Source: Bolinopsis microptera
Taxonomy: Eukaryota > Ctenophora > Tentaculata > Lobata > Bolinopsidae
NCBI RefSeq assembly: GCF_026151205.1
Contig: NC_087077.1
Coordinates: 1,736,001 to 1,800,000 of the forward strand
DNA: 64,000 bases
Direction of reading: 5' to 3'
Positions within the stretch are counted from its first letter, which is position 1. The number at the start of each line of letters is the position of its first letter. Shown here in pieces: positions 1 through 9,357 of the stretch. The notes beneath the pieces were generated by a model that saw only the letters and a list, made by a program, of their open reading frames with translations, searched no databases and had not been told where the DNA came from. The position numbers and the translations under genes are program-made.

Positions 1-244
1 TTGTTCTGTAACATAACCATTTTCATGAACAGACCCTCCAGTATATTCACTCAACAAACTTTGTTCCTCATCCTTTTCTAGTACTTGTAGTTTCAGGCTG
101 ATAATGACGTTCCCTGACATGTTCAATAAAATACTCCTCAGAGAAAAGTTGTTCACCACATGCTGGACATAGAAAACCTCCAGTTTTGCTTCTCAAATAT
201 TCTTCTTCGGTCTTTATTTCGCTTTTAATGTGAGGACATGACAT
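1..244 (-). pseudogene. Zinc-finger cluster copy 0, N-terminal fragment cut by the window edge
   Basis: The minus strand from the ATG at 244 reads the same N terminus as the intact genes downstream (MSCPHIKSEIKTEEE, then the first atypical C2H2 finger with C-x2-C-x12-H-x4-H). About one extra base near 90-92, compared with the equivalent stretch of the intact copies, shifts the frame just after the HYQPD-like segment, so the acidic linker falls out of frame. The rest of the gene lies left of the window. It is called a broken copy because of the frameshift; a sequencing error cannot be excluded from a single read of the locus. Confidence 0.75.
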
Positions 245-866
245 CTGAAGAGTATTCTGGTTAAATTAATAAAATATTTCAAGAGGAAGTTAAAATCAGT
301 AGTAATGTTATCATGAATCAGGAGTGCCATGCATTCATTATAAATTTGGCACTATACAGTGTTTAACAGTATAAGTTTTTGATGGATGCATTTTGTCAGA
401 AATGGAAGATATAAGTCAACATACATTATAATTAAGCTAAGAAAACAATTGCATTCCAGAAACTAAATTTATTAACATGGACATGAGAAATAATGCATAA
501 TCAAGGTCACATAATTAATGTTTCTGTAAACTATTTCGTATATAAATTATCATCAATTATAGATATTGTTACGTCATATCTATTATCTATATATATCCTA
601 TTAGGCTACAAAATTGCGTCTAAGATGATATTAAAGTTTTTGAGTTTAACTTATTCGGCGAGTAATTCTCAAATTCATATGTATCTAAATACGGAAAAGG
701 ATAGATTTAAATTGTAGAATCTAGATATTCATCATTTTTAAACAATACCTCAGATGATTAGATAAAATAAATCATTTTAACACTTGAAACGACATCATAA
801 AAGTTATACTATTAAGTGCACATAATGAAAAAAAGTAAAAACCCCAGAATAAAGATTCTAATGATT
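245..866. other. Tandem-array spacer (5' flank of copy 0, 3' flank of copy 1)
   Basis: This AT-rich spacer recurs between all zinc-finger copies. Landmarks are a run just upstream of the ATG ending CTCTTCAG (minus strand), a block around a TTTATAAT motif, and a downstream block preceding the next gene's last codons. The CTCTTCAG directly before each ATG could be a 3' splice site of a 5'-UTR intron, but no transcript evidence is available. A 74-codon open stretch at 493-717 is not conserved as an ORF in the sister spacers and is not called. Confidence 0.6.
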
Positions 867-2639
867 CTAACTAGCATGCATTTTCTGGTGGCAAAGTAAA
901 TTCGACATTTTAGCTGCTGCATATAAACAATCTGGATTTTTAAATAGTTTCTCTGCTGGGTGAATCCTCATAATATGTACTTTGAGGTCAAATTTATTAG
1001 CTGTTGCAAAAAATTAAACAAACAATCTAAACATTAAAATGGTTTCTCTCCAGAGTGAGTCTTCATAATATGTCCATTGAGTGATGATTGATAAGCTGTT
1101 TCAAACAAACATTCTGGACATTTAAATGGTTTATCTCCCGAGTGAGTCTTTAAATGTACTTTGAGGTTTGATTTCTGAGCTGTTTCAAACAAACAATCTG
1201 AGCATTTAAATGGTTTTTCTTCGGAATGAGTCTTTAGATGATCTTTGAGGTGTGATTTATAAGCAGTTGCATATGAACAATCTGGACATTTAAATGGTTT
1301 CTCTCCCGAGTGAGTAATCATATGTGCTTTGAGGTGTGATTTCCGACCTGTTGCATACAAACAATCTGGACATTTAAATGGTTTATCTCCGGAGTGAGTC
1401 TTCGTATGCATTATAAGATCTGATTTCCGAGCTGTAGCAAACAAACAATCTGGACATTTAAATGGTTTCTCTCCTGAGTGAGTCTTCAAATGTTCTTTGA
1501 GGTTTGATTTCAGAACGGTTGCATGTGAACAATCTGGACATTTAAATGGTTTCTCTCCCGAGTGAGTCTTTGAATGTACTTTGAGATATGACTTATTAGC
1601 TGTTGCAAACAAACATTCTGGACATTTAAATGGTTTTTCTTCGGAATGAGTCTTCAAATGAGCTTTGAGTGATGATTGATAAGCTGTTGCAAACAAACAT
1701 TCTGGACATTTAAATGGTTTCTCTCCAGAATGAGTCTTTAGATGTTCTTTAAGGTGTGAATTATTATCTGTTGCATATGAACAATCTGGACATTTAAATG
1801 GTTTCTCTCCCAAATGAGTAATCATATGTACTTTGAGGTTTGATTTCCGAGCTGCAGCATACGAACAATCTTGACATTTAAATGGTTTATCTCCTGAGTG
1901 AGTCTTTGAATGATTCAGAAGATTATATTTCCGAGCTGTTGCATACGAACAATCTGTACATTTAAATGGTTTATCTCCCAAGTGAGTCTTCGTATGCATT
2001 TCAATATCTGATTTCCGAGCGGTTTCATACGAACAATCTGGACATTTCAATGATTTCTCTCCGGAGTTAATTGGTACATTATATTGAAGAGTAGCACGGA
2101 TCTTTTCTTGAGGATTGCTATTTTCCAGAGGAATGCAAGGAGTGTCCGATCTATTCCTAATTCCAGATCCTATACCACTATTATTATAACTATCATTTTG
2201 AAATTCTGTCACATTTTGGTCTTTTTCGTTTGCCAGAGCTTTCTACATGAAGTCTGATATGTTTAATGAAAGTATCCTCCTCCAGAAACTTTTCCCCACA
2301 AACTGAGCAGAGAAAGCCTCCAGACATGCCATTAATTTCACTCTGCTCCGTTTTTACTCCTGATTTAAGAACATCGTATTTATTTTCGACACAATAACCA
2401 TCTTGTTCTGTAACATTTTCATGAACAGACCCTCCAGTAAATTCACTCAACAAACTTCGTTCCACATCCTTTTCTGGTACTTGTAGGTCAGGCTGATAAT
2501 GACGTTCCCTGACATGTTCGATAAAATACTTCTCAGAGAAAAGTTGTTCACCACATGCTGGACATAGAAAACCTCCAGTTTTACTTCTCAAATCCTCTTC
2601 TTCGGTCTTTATTTCGCTTTTAATGTGAGGACATGACAT
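867..2639 (-). pseudogene. Zinc-finger cluster copy 1, frameshifted, 12 readable fingers
   Basis: The reading frame starts at the ATG at 2639 with the family N terminus and runs to about 2193. Around 2205-2210 one extra base, relative to the GATGAATTT-type segment of intact copies, shifts the frame; the remainder of the gene continues in the second frame to 1034. That part holds twelve C2H2 fingers of the form C-x2-C-x12-H-x3-H with HSGEKPF/HSGDKPF linkers. Below 1034 the homologous tail (last fingers, then a stop aligned at 867-869) is still recognisable but has an in-frame stop and several substitutions that remove zinc ligands. This copy has the most fingers of the cluster. It is probably a recently inactivated gene, unless the frameshift is spliced around. 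Confidence 0.8.
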
Positions 2640-3286
2640 CTGAAGAGTATTCTGGTTAAATTAATAAAATAATTCAAGAGGAAGTTAAATCAGTGGTATT
2701 GTTATCATGAATCAGGAATGCTGTGCATCTATTATGAATTTGGCACTATACTGTGTTATACAGGATAAGTGTTTGATGGATGCATTTAGTCAGAAATTGG
2801 AGATTTAAGTCAACATAGATTATAAATAAACAAAGAAGACAATTGCATTCCAAAAAGTATATTTATTAACATGGACATGAGAAATGATGTATAATCAAGG
2901 AGTTGTCAAGGTAATATACCTTAAGAACGACAAATTTAGTCTACCATAAATGTAGTCAAACCTTTGACTAAAATTGTTTTAAACCAAATTTCATGAGACT
3001 AAATTTTCGGTGACATATTCTAAAGGAGACCAAAATATCAGTAGAGCATATAAAAACATTACATTTTTAATTGATCCATCCCAATAAATGCTCAGTTTGA
3101 ACGGGCACGGCTGAAGGTTCATATCGACATAAACTACGTCGTACCGACAGGAATACTAAAGTCGAAAAAGGGTGAAAAAGAAACTGAATAATATACTGAA
3201 GAACTTAGTGATACAGTACAGAGTCACAAACTCTGGATCTAATGTTATTGAAATTATAAATATAGATATTCATCGTTTTGAAAAAC
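2640..3286. other. Tandem-array spacer with a diverged insert
   Basis: The first 270 bases match the 5' flank of the other copies. From about 2900 to 3240 the sequence departs from the spacer consensus, so an old unidentified insertion is likely. It returns to the consensus near 3255 (GATATTCATCG). No gene is visible. Confidence 0.45.
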
Positions 3287-3600
3287 AACTAAAAAGCCCG
3301 TGGTAACAGAGATGACGCTAGTAGTATTCTTTGAAAGAAAGTTTTAATCGCATCAAAAAATATCCATCTCAACTGAAGATACAGCCGATTTAAATATAAA
3401 ACACTTTAAACACAACGTAATTACCACAAAACCGATCAAAATGACGTTAAAACAATCTTTGCACGTGCATGTGTGCATTAAAACACCATTGCTATGGAAC
3501 CTTTTGGTTGTTACCTAAATTCCTATTTTTCATCTAATTTGCACGTGGGCGGTCGTACAAACATTGTACAAACAAAAAGAATTCTCTGAATTATAATATA
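3287..3600. repeat. Dispersed ~310-bp repeat, copy A (possibly Helitron-like)
   Basis: The repeat begins near an AAGCCCGTGGTAACAG segment and ends GAATTATAATATAG. It recurs directly next door (3601-3899) and in intron 1 of the SEC14L1-like gene (50918-51226). All three share an ACCGATCAAAAT-type block, GCACGTGGGCGGTCG near one end and a terminal TTCTCTGAATTATAATA. There are no terminal inverted repeats and no clear TSD. Tandem copies and a CTAG-like edge would suit a Helitron-type element, but I cannot confirm this. Confidence 0.5.
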
Positions 3601-3899
3601 GACTAGAAAACCCGCGGTCACAGGGAGGAACCTAATAGTATTGTTTGGAAGTCAGTTTTAATCGTGTCAAAAAGTATTCATCCCCACCGAAGATACAGCC
3701 AAATAAAATGTTGCTCGTACTAAACACAGCGTAATATCAACAAAACCGATTAAAATGACGTTAAAACAATCATTGCACGTGCACGTGCGTGTAACAATCC
3801 TCGTTACTATGCTATGGTTACTACGCAACTTCCTATTTCTCGTCTGATTTGCACGTGGGGGTCGTACATACAAAAACAATTCTCTGAATTATAATAGAG
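3601..3899. repeat. Dispersed ~300-bp repeat, copy B, in tandem with copy A
   Basis: It starts ACTAGAAAACCCGCGGTCAC and follows copy A without a gap. It ends GAATTATAATAGAG, after which the array spacer resumes (ACTTCAGATGATCAG). The pair therefore sits inside the spacer between zinc-finger copies 1 and 2. A 70-codon minus-strand open frame within it is fortuitous. Confidence 0.5.
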
Positions 3900-4021
3900 A
3901 TACTTCAGATGATCAGGTAAAATGAATCATTTTAACACTTGACACGACATCATAAAAGTAATATTATTCAGTGCACATAATGAAAAAAATAGAATAACCC
4001 AGAATAAAGATTCTAATGATT

Positions 4022-5026
4022 CTAACTAGCATGCATTTTCTGGTGGCGTAAAAAATTCGACTTATAAGCAGTTGCATATGAACAATCTGGACACTTAAAT
4101 GGTTTCTCTCCCGAATGAGTAATCATATGTGCTTTGAGATATAATTTCCGAGCTGCTGCATACGAACAATCTGGACATTTAAATGGTTTCTCTCCAGAGT
4201 GAGTCTTCGTATGCACTATAAGATCTGATTTCCGAGCTGCTGCATATGAACAATCTTGACATTTAAATGGTTTATCTCCAGAGTGAGTCTTCGTATGCAA
4301 TATAAGATCTGATTTTCGAGCTGCTGCATATGAACAATCTGGACATTTAAATGGTTTATCTCCCGAGTGAGTAATCATATGTGCTTTGAGGTTTGATTTA
4401 TTAGCTGTAGCAAACAAACAATCTGGGCATTTAAATGGTTTCTCTCCAGAGTGAGTTGTTACGTTAAGAATATTACGGATCTTTTCTTGGGGATCAAAAT
4501 TTTCCAGAGGGATGCAAGGACTGTTCGATCTATTCCTGATTCCATATCGTAGACTACAAATATTATTAACACTATCATTTTGAAATTCATCACATTTTGG
4601 TCTTTTTCGTTTTCCAGAGTTTTCTACATGATCTCTGATATGTTTCATGAAAGTATCCTCCTCCAGAAACTTTTCCCCACAAGCTGAACAGAAAAAGCCT
4701 CCAGACACTCCATTAATTTCACTCTGCTCCGTTTTTACTTCTAATTTAAGAACATCGTATTTATTTTCGACACAACAACCATCTTGTTCTGTAACATAAC
4801 CATTTTCATGAACAGACCCTCCAGTACATTCACTCAACAAACTTTGTTCCTCATCCTTTTCTAGTACTTGTAAGTCAGGCTGATAATGACGTTCCCTGAC
4901 ATGTTCAATAAAATACTTCTCATAGAAAAGTTGTTCACCACATGCTGGACATAGAAAACCTCCACTTTTGCTTCTCAAATCCTCTTCTTCGGTCTTTATT
5001 TCGCTTTTAATGTGAGGACATGACAT
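4022..5026 (-). CDS. C2H2 zinc-finger protein, cluster copy 2 (intact, 334 aa)
   Basis: Single-exon ORF from ATG 5026 to TAG at 4022-4024. N-terminal part: paired psi-K-x-E motifs (IKSE, IKTE; residues 6-13), an atypical finger C-x2-C-x12-H-x4-H (GGFLCPACGEQ), an acidic linker, a second psi-K-x-E pair (LEVKTEQSE; only VKTE is canonical here), a second finger (CSACGEKF) and a basic KRKR stretch. The C-terminal half has five tandem C2H2 fingers with HSGEKPFKC linkers, ending RHQKMHAS. Fingers have the CSYATARKS layout: helix position -1 is R/N/Y, position 2 is almost always S, and positions 3 and 6 vary. It is probably a nuclear sequence-specific DNA-binding protein; the target is unknown. It has the fewest fingers of the three open copies. 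No KRAB, BTB or SCAN domain is visible. Confidence 0.88.
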   Translation of the reverse strand: MSCPHIKSEIKTEEEDLRSKSGGFLCPACGEQLFYEKYFIEHVRERHYQPDLQVLEKDEEQSLLSECTGGSVHENGYVTEQDGCCVENKYDVLKLEVKTEQSEINGVSGGFFCSACGEKFLEEDTFMKHIRDHVENSGKRKRPKCDEFQNDSVNNICSLRYGIRNRSNSPCIPLENFDPQEKIRNILNVTTHSGEKPFKCPDCLFATANKSNLKAHMITHSGDKPFKCPDCSYAAARKSDLILHTKTHSGDKPFKCQDCSYAAARKSDLIVHTKTHSGEKPFKCPDCSYAAARKLYLKAHMITHSGEKPFKCPDCSYATAYKSNFLRHQKMHAS

Positions 5027-5642
5027 CTGAAGAGTATTCTGGTTAGATTAATAAAATAATTCAAGAGGAAGTTAAAATCAGCAGTAATGTTATCATGAAT
5101 CAGGAGTTCTGTGCATCTATTATAAATTTGGCACTATGCAGTGTTTTACAGGATAGGTTTTTGATGGATGCATTAAGTCAGAAATGGGGGATGTAAGTCA
5201 ACATACATTATAAATAAGCAAAGAAGACAATTGCATTCCAGAAAGTATACTTATCAACATGGACATGAGAAATAATGTATAATCAAGGTCATTATATAAT
5301 TAATGTATCTGTAAACATTTTTGTATATAAATTATCGTCAATTATAGATATTGATACATATCTATATATAATACTATTAGGCTACATAATTGTGTCTAAG
5401 ATGATATGAAAGTTTTTGACTTAATTTTGTTCGGCAAATTATTCTTAAATTCAAATATCTAAATATGGAAAAAGGATAGATTTAAATTGTAGAATCTAGA
5501 TATTCATCATTTTTTAAAACAACATTTCAGATGATCAGATAAAATAAATCATTTGAACACTTGACAAGACATCATCAAATTAAAAATATTAAGTGCACAT
5601 ATTGAAAAAAGAGAATAACCCGGAATAAAGATTCTAATGATT
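5027..5642. other. Tandem-array spacer between copies 2 and 3
   Basis: A spacer of the standard type with no added insertion. It is the cleanest example of the unit: 5' flank of copy 2 from 5027, then the AATCATTTGAACACTTGAC-type 3' flank of copy 3. No gene is seen. Confidence 0.6.
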
Positions 5643-6031
5643 CTAACTAGCATGCATTTTCTGGTGGCGTAAAAAATTCGACTTATAAGCTGCTGCATAT
5701 GAACAATCTGGACATTTAAATGGTTTATCTCCAGAGTGAGTCTTCGTATGCACTATAAGATCTGATTTCCGAGCTGTAGCAAACAAACAATCTGGACACT
5801 TAAATGGTTTCTCTCCCGAGTGAGTAATCATATTAAGACGCAATGAAACTACCGGACTGCGATGTATGGGGACTTGCCACCCCATGGCAACATTAAAATA
5901 TATATAAAATAATAAAATAAAAAATAAAATAAAATATAATATAAAATATAACATTAAAATAACATATATATATATATACATTTTAGACATTCAGTGAAAC
6001 AGTAAAACACGAAATTTACATACATATACAT

Positions 6032-6074
6032 CCATAGACACAGTGTTTCGTCCTATTAGGACTCATCAGTATGG
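6032..6074 (-). ncRNA. Hammerhead ribozyme, unit 1
   Basis: Minus strand, in order: CCAUA, core CUGAUGA, stem II GUCC-loop UAAUA-GGAC, core GAAA, a very short stem III (ACA/UGU), GUC, then UAUGG. The outer CCAUA/UAUGG pair forms the inner 5 bp of stem I; predicted cleavage is after GUC. This is the type I (stem I open) layout. Unit 1 lacks the outer AUUU/AAAU pairing of stem I, because the array edge cuts it. The 3-bp stem III suggests that a dimeric fold across adjacent units would be the efficient form, as is known for other short-stem-III hammerheads. Confidence 0.9.
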
Positions 6075-6308
6075 CTCAAATCATCAAGGTTGGTTTTGCC
6101 GATGGCGGGTATCGATCCAGCAACCTTGCGATTACTGGCTCTACGCCGCGCCACTGGGCCACCAAGGCCTTAATAATAAGGGAATTACATAGGTACCAGA
6201 GTGCTCTACAAACTCATTACAAGTTAGGAGCTTTGCATTTAAGCTGAGCGGTAGATCTATTCATTCCCTAGAGTGCTCAAGCTTAGTAAACTAGGCGAGC
6301 ATATTTAT

Positions 6309-6351
6309 CCATAGACACAGTGTTTCGTCCTATTAGGACTCATCAGTATGG
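6309..6351 (-). ncRNA. Hammerhead ribozyme, unit 2
   Basis: The core is identical to unit 1. Here stem I is complete: beyond the inner 5 bp there is an internal loop (GAG opposite AU) and then an AUUU/AAAU outer helix. That is the position where loop-loop contacts with stem-loop II usually form. Confidence 0.9.
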
Positions 6352-6384
6352 CTCAAATCACCAGGGTTGGTTTTGCTGATGGCG

Positions 6385-6439
6385 GGTATCGATCCAGCAA
6401 CCTTGCGATTACTGGCTCGAACGCCGCGCCACTGAGCTA
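6385..6439 (-). promoter_or_regulatory. tRNA-like pol III A and B boxes (unit 2 as example)
   Basis: On the minus strand the A-box-like TAGCTCAGTGG (6429-6439) is followed 44 bases later by the B-box-like GGATCGATACC (6385-6395). Spacing and order fit an internal pol III promoter of a tRNA-derived SINE. Each complete unit has the pair; first-class units read TGGCCCAGTGG at the A box. The sequence does not fold into a convincing tRNA, so it is not called as a tRNA gene. The boxes lie upstream of the hammerhead on the same strand. Confidence 0.65.
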
Positions 6440-6586
6440 CCAAGGCCCTAATGATGAGGGAATTACATAGGTACCAGAGTGCTCTACAAACTCATTACGA
6501 GTTAGGAGCTTTGCATTTAAGCTGAGCGGTAGATCTATTCATTCCCTAGAGTGCTCAAGCTTAGTAAACTAGGCGAGCATATTTAT

Positions 6587-6629
6587 CCATAGACACAGTG
6601 TTTCGTCCTATTAGGACTCATCAGTATGG
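6587..6629 (-). ncRNA. Hammerhead ribozyme, unit 3
   Basis: The core and full stem I are identical to unit 2. It belongs to the second sequence class, with CACC beside the outer stem. Confidence 0.9.
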
Positions 6630-6864
6630 CTCAAATCACCAGGGTTGGTTTTGCTGATGGCGGGTATCGATCCAGCAACCTTACGATTACTGGCTCGAAC
6701 GCCGCGCCACTGAGCTACCAAGGCCCTAATGATGAGGGAATTACATAGGTACCAGAGTGCTCTACAAACTCATTACGAGTTAGGAGCTTTGCATTTAAGC
6801 TGAGCGGTAGATCTATTCATTCCCTAGAGTGCTCAAGCTTAGTAAACTAGGCGAGCATATTTAT

Positions 6865-6907
6865 CCATAGACACAGTGTTTCGTCCTATTAGGACTCATC
6901 AGTATGG
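6865..6907 (-). ncRNA. Hammerhead ribozyme, unit 4
   Basis: The core and full stem I are conserved. It belongs to the first sequence class (CATC next to the outer stem). Confidence 0.9.
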
Positions 6908-7142
6908 CTCAAATCATCAAGGTTGGTTTTGCCGATGGCGGGTATCGATCCAGCAACCTTGCGATTACTGGCTCTACGCCGCGCCACTGGGCCACCAAGG
7001 CCCTTAATAATGAGGGAATTACATAGGTACCAGAGTGCTCTACAAACTCATTACAAGTTAGGAGCTTTGCATTTAAGCTGAGCGGTAGATCTATTCATTC
7101 CCTAGAGTGCTCAAGCTTAGTAAACTAGGCGAGCATATTTAT

Positions 7143-7185
7143 CCATAGACACAGTGTTTCGTCCTATTAGGACTCATCAGTATGG
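7143..7185 (-). ncRNA. Hammerhead ribozyme, unit 5
   Basis: The core and full stem I are conserved; first sequence class. The spacing to unit 4 is 278 bases, so double cleavage would release a 278-nt monomer. Confidence 0.9.
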
Positions 7186-7420
7186 CTCAAATCATCAAGG
7201 TTGGTTTTGCCGATGGCGGGTATCGATCCAGCAACCTTGCGATTACTGGCTCTACGCCGCGCCACTGGGCCACCAAGGCCCTTAATAATGAGGGAATTAC
7301 ATAGGTACCAGAGTGCTCTACAAACTCATTACAAGTTAGGAGCTTTGCATTTAAGCTGAGCGGTAGATCTATTCATTCCCTAGAGTGCTCAAGCTTAGTA
7401 AACTAGGCGAGCATATTTAT

Positions 7421-7463
7421 CCATAGACACAGTGTTTCGTCCTATTAGGACTCATCAGTATGG
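7421..7463 (-). ncRNA. Hammerhead ribozyme, unit 6
   Basis: The core is conserved. This unit is truncated upstream on the minus strand: its tRNA-like part is cut at 7535 and replaced by an AT repeat, so it keeps the ribozyme but not the A box. Confidence 0.9.
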
Positions 7464-8811
7464 CTCAAATCATCAAGGTTGGTTTTGCCGATGGCGGGTA
7501 TCGATCCAGCAACCTTGCGATTACTGGCTCTACGCATATGTATATGTATTATATATACATATACATATATATATGTGCTTTGAGGTATGACTTATTAGCT
7601 GTTGCATATGAACAATCTGTACATTTAAATGGTTTCTCTCCAGAGTGAGTCTTTAGATGTGCTTTGAGTGAAGATTGATAAGCTGTTGCAAACAAACATT
7701 CTGGACATTTAAATGGTTTCTCTCCAGAATGAGTCTTTAGATGTTCTTTGAGGTGTGATTTCAGAGCTGCTGCATACAAACAATCTGGACATTTAAATGG
7801 TTTCTCTTCAGAGTGAGTCTTTAGATGATCTTTGAGGTGTGATTTATAAGCAGTTGCATATGAACAATCTGGACATTTAAATGGTGTTTCTCCCGTGTGA
7901 GTAATTATATGTACTTTGAGGCTTGATTTCCGAGCTGCTGCATACGAACAATCTGAACATTTAAATGGTTTCTCTCCAGAATGAGTCTTTAGATGTTCTT
8001 TGAGGTGTGATTTCCGAGCTGCTGCATATGAACAATCTGGACATTTAAATGATTTTTCTCCGGAGTGAATACTCATATGTACTTTGAGGTATGACTTATT
8101 AGCTGTTGCAAACAAGCAATCTGGACATTTAAACGGTTTATCTCCGGAGTGAATACTCATATGTGCTTTGAGGTATGATTTCCGAGATGTTACATGTGAA
8201 CAATCTGGACATTTAAATGATTTCTCTCCGGAGTGAATTGTAACGTCATATTAAAATGTAGCACGAATCTTTTCTTGAGGATGGCAATTTTCCATAGGAA
8301 TGCAAGGACTGTCCGATCTATTCCTAATTCTAGATCCTAGACCACTATTATTATCACTATCATTTTGAAATTCATCACATTTTAGTCTTTTTCGTTTGCC
8401 AGAGCTTTCTACATGATCTTTTATATGTTTAATGAAACTATCCTCCTCTAGAATCTTTTCCCCACAAACTGAGCAGAGAAAGCCTCCAGACACTCCATTC
8501 ATTTCACTATGCTCCGTTTTTACTTCTGATTTAAGAACATCACATTTATTTTGAACACAACAACCATCTTGTTCTGTTACATAACCATTTTCATGAACAG
8601 AACCTCCAGTAAATTCACTCAACAAACTTTGTTCCTCATCCTTTTCTAGTACTTGCAAGTCAGGCTGATAATGACGTTCCCTGACATGTTCAATAAAATA
8701 CTTCTCATAGAAAAGTTGTTCACCACATGCTGGACATAAAAATCCTCCAGTTTTGCTTCTTAAATGCTCTTCTTCGGTCTTTATTTCGCTTTTAATGTGA
8801 GGACATGACAT

Positions 8812-9357
8812 CTGAAGAGTATTCTGGTTAAATTAATAAAATAATTCGAGAGGAAGTTAAAATCAGCAGTAATGTTGTCATGAATCAGGAGTGCCATGCA
8901 TTCATTATAAATTTGGCACTATGCAGTGTTTAACAGTATAACTTTTTGATGGATGCATTTTGTCAGAAATGGAAGATTTAAGTCAACATACATTATTTTA
9001 AGTAAGCAAAGATGACAATTGTAAACTATTTCGTATATAAATTATCGTCAATTATATATATTGTTACATATCTATTATCTATATATCCTATTAGGCTAAA
9101 AAATTATATCTAAGATGATATGAAAGTTTTTGACTTTATTTTATTCGCCAAGATATTCCCAAGTTCAAATATCTAAATGTGGGAAAAGGATAGATTTAAA
9201 TTGTAGAATCTAGATATTCATCATTTTTTAAATCAACCCTTTAGATGATCAGATAAAATAAATCATTTCGACACTTGACACGACATCATAAAAGTTAAAG
9301 TATTAAGTGCACACAATGAAAAAAAGAGAATAACCCGGAATAAAGATACTAATGATT
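8812..9357. other. Tandem-array spacer between copies 3 and 4
   Basis: A standard spacer that is somewhat shorter than the others: it lacks the segment containing the GCATTCCAGAAA motif. No gene is seen. Confidence 0.55.

Larger units (their letters stand above)
6031..7535 (-). repeat. 278-bp tandem array, 5.4 copies
   Basis: Units start at 6031, 6308, 6586, 6864, 7142 and 7420 (period 277-278); the last is cut after 115 bases. Each unit on the minus strand holds a tRNA-like segment with A and B boxes followed by a hammerhead ribozyme. Two sequence classes exist. Units 1, 4, 5 and 6 carry CCACTGGGCCACC and a TCATCAAGG segment. Units 2 and 3 carry CCACTGAGCTACC and TCACCAGGG. The layout A-B-B-A-A-A indicates block duplication or reverse transcription of an oligomeric RNA rather than six independent insertions. 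Confidence 0.92.
5834..7568 (-). mobile_element. Hammerhead-ribozyme (retrozyme-like) element inserted in a zinc-finger gene
   Basis: The boundaries are set by the interrupted finger: ATCATAT on the left and ATATGTGCTTTGAGG on the right, with a short AT-containing overlap as the probable target duplication. Contents on the plus strand: a unique 60-bp segment (ACCGGACTGCGATGTATGGG), an AT-rich stretch, then 5.4 tandem 278-bp units, then AT microsatellite. No protein is encoded. All functional RNA motifs read on the minus strand, the same strand as the host gene. Such non-autonomous tandem hammerhead elements are known as retrozymes; mobilisation would need proteins encoded elsewhere (inference). 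Confidence 0.75.
5643..8811 (-). pseudogene. Zinc-finger cluster copy 3, split by the hammerhead element
   Basis: The ATG at 8811 opens the family N terminus, which reads to a TAA at 8251-8253 where sister copies have a glutamine codon (IRATLQYNV becomes IRATF-stop). The same frame continues beyond it through eight fingers to about 7569, so the stop is a point mutation rather than a gene end. A finger helix is then interrupted (KAH then low-complexity AT). The gene resumes at 5833 with MITHSGEKPF, two more fingers and the family C terminus HQKMHAS, ending at 5643. The gap of about 1.7 kb is the hammerhead-ribozyme element. Removing it restores about ten fingers in frame, apart from the TAA. 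Confidence 0.85.

Noticed and set aside
493-717. 74-codon ORF in the first zinc-finger spacer
   Set aside because: Homologous spacers do not keep the frame open; it reflects AT-rich composition.
6380-6450. A tRNA gene in each 278-bp unit
   Set aside because: A and B boxes are present but acceptor and T stems do not pair convincingly; better described as tRNA-derived SINE-like sequence.
7549-8160. Separate seven-finger gene starting at 8160
   Set aside because: It is in the same frame as the N-terminal ORF ending at 8251; the two are one gene split by a TAA substitution.
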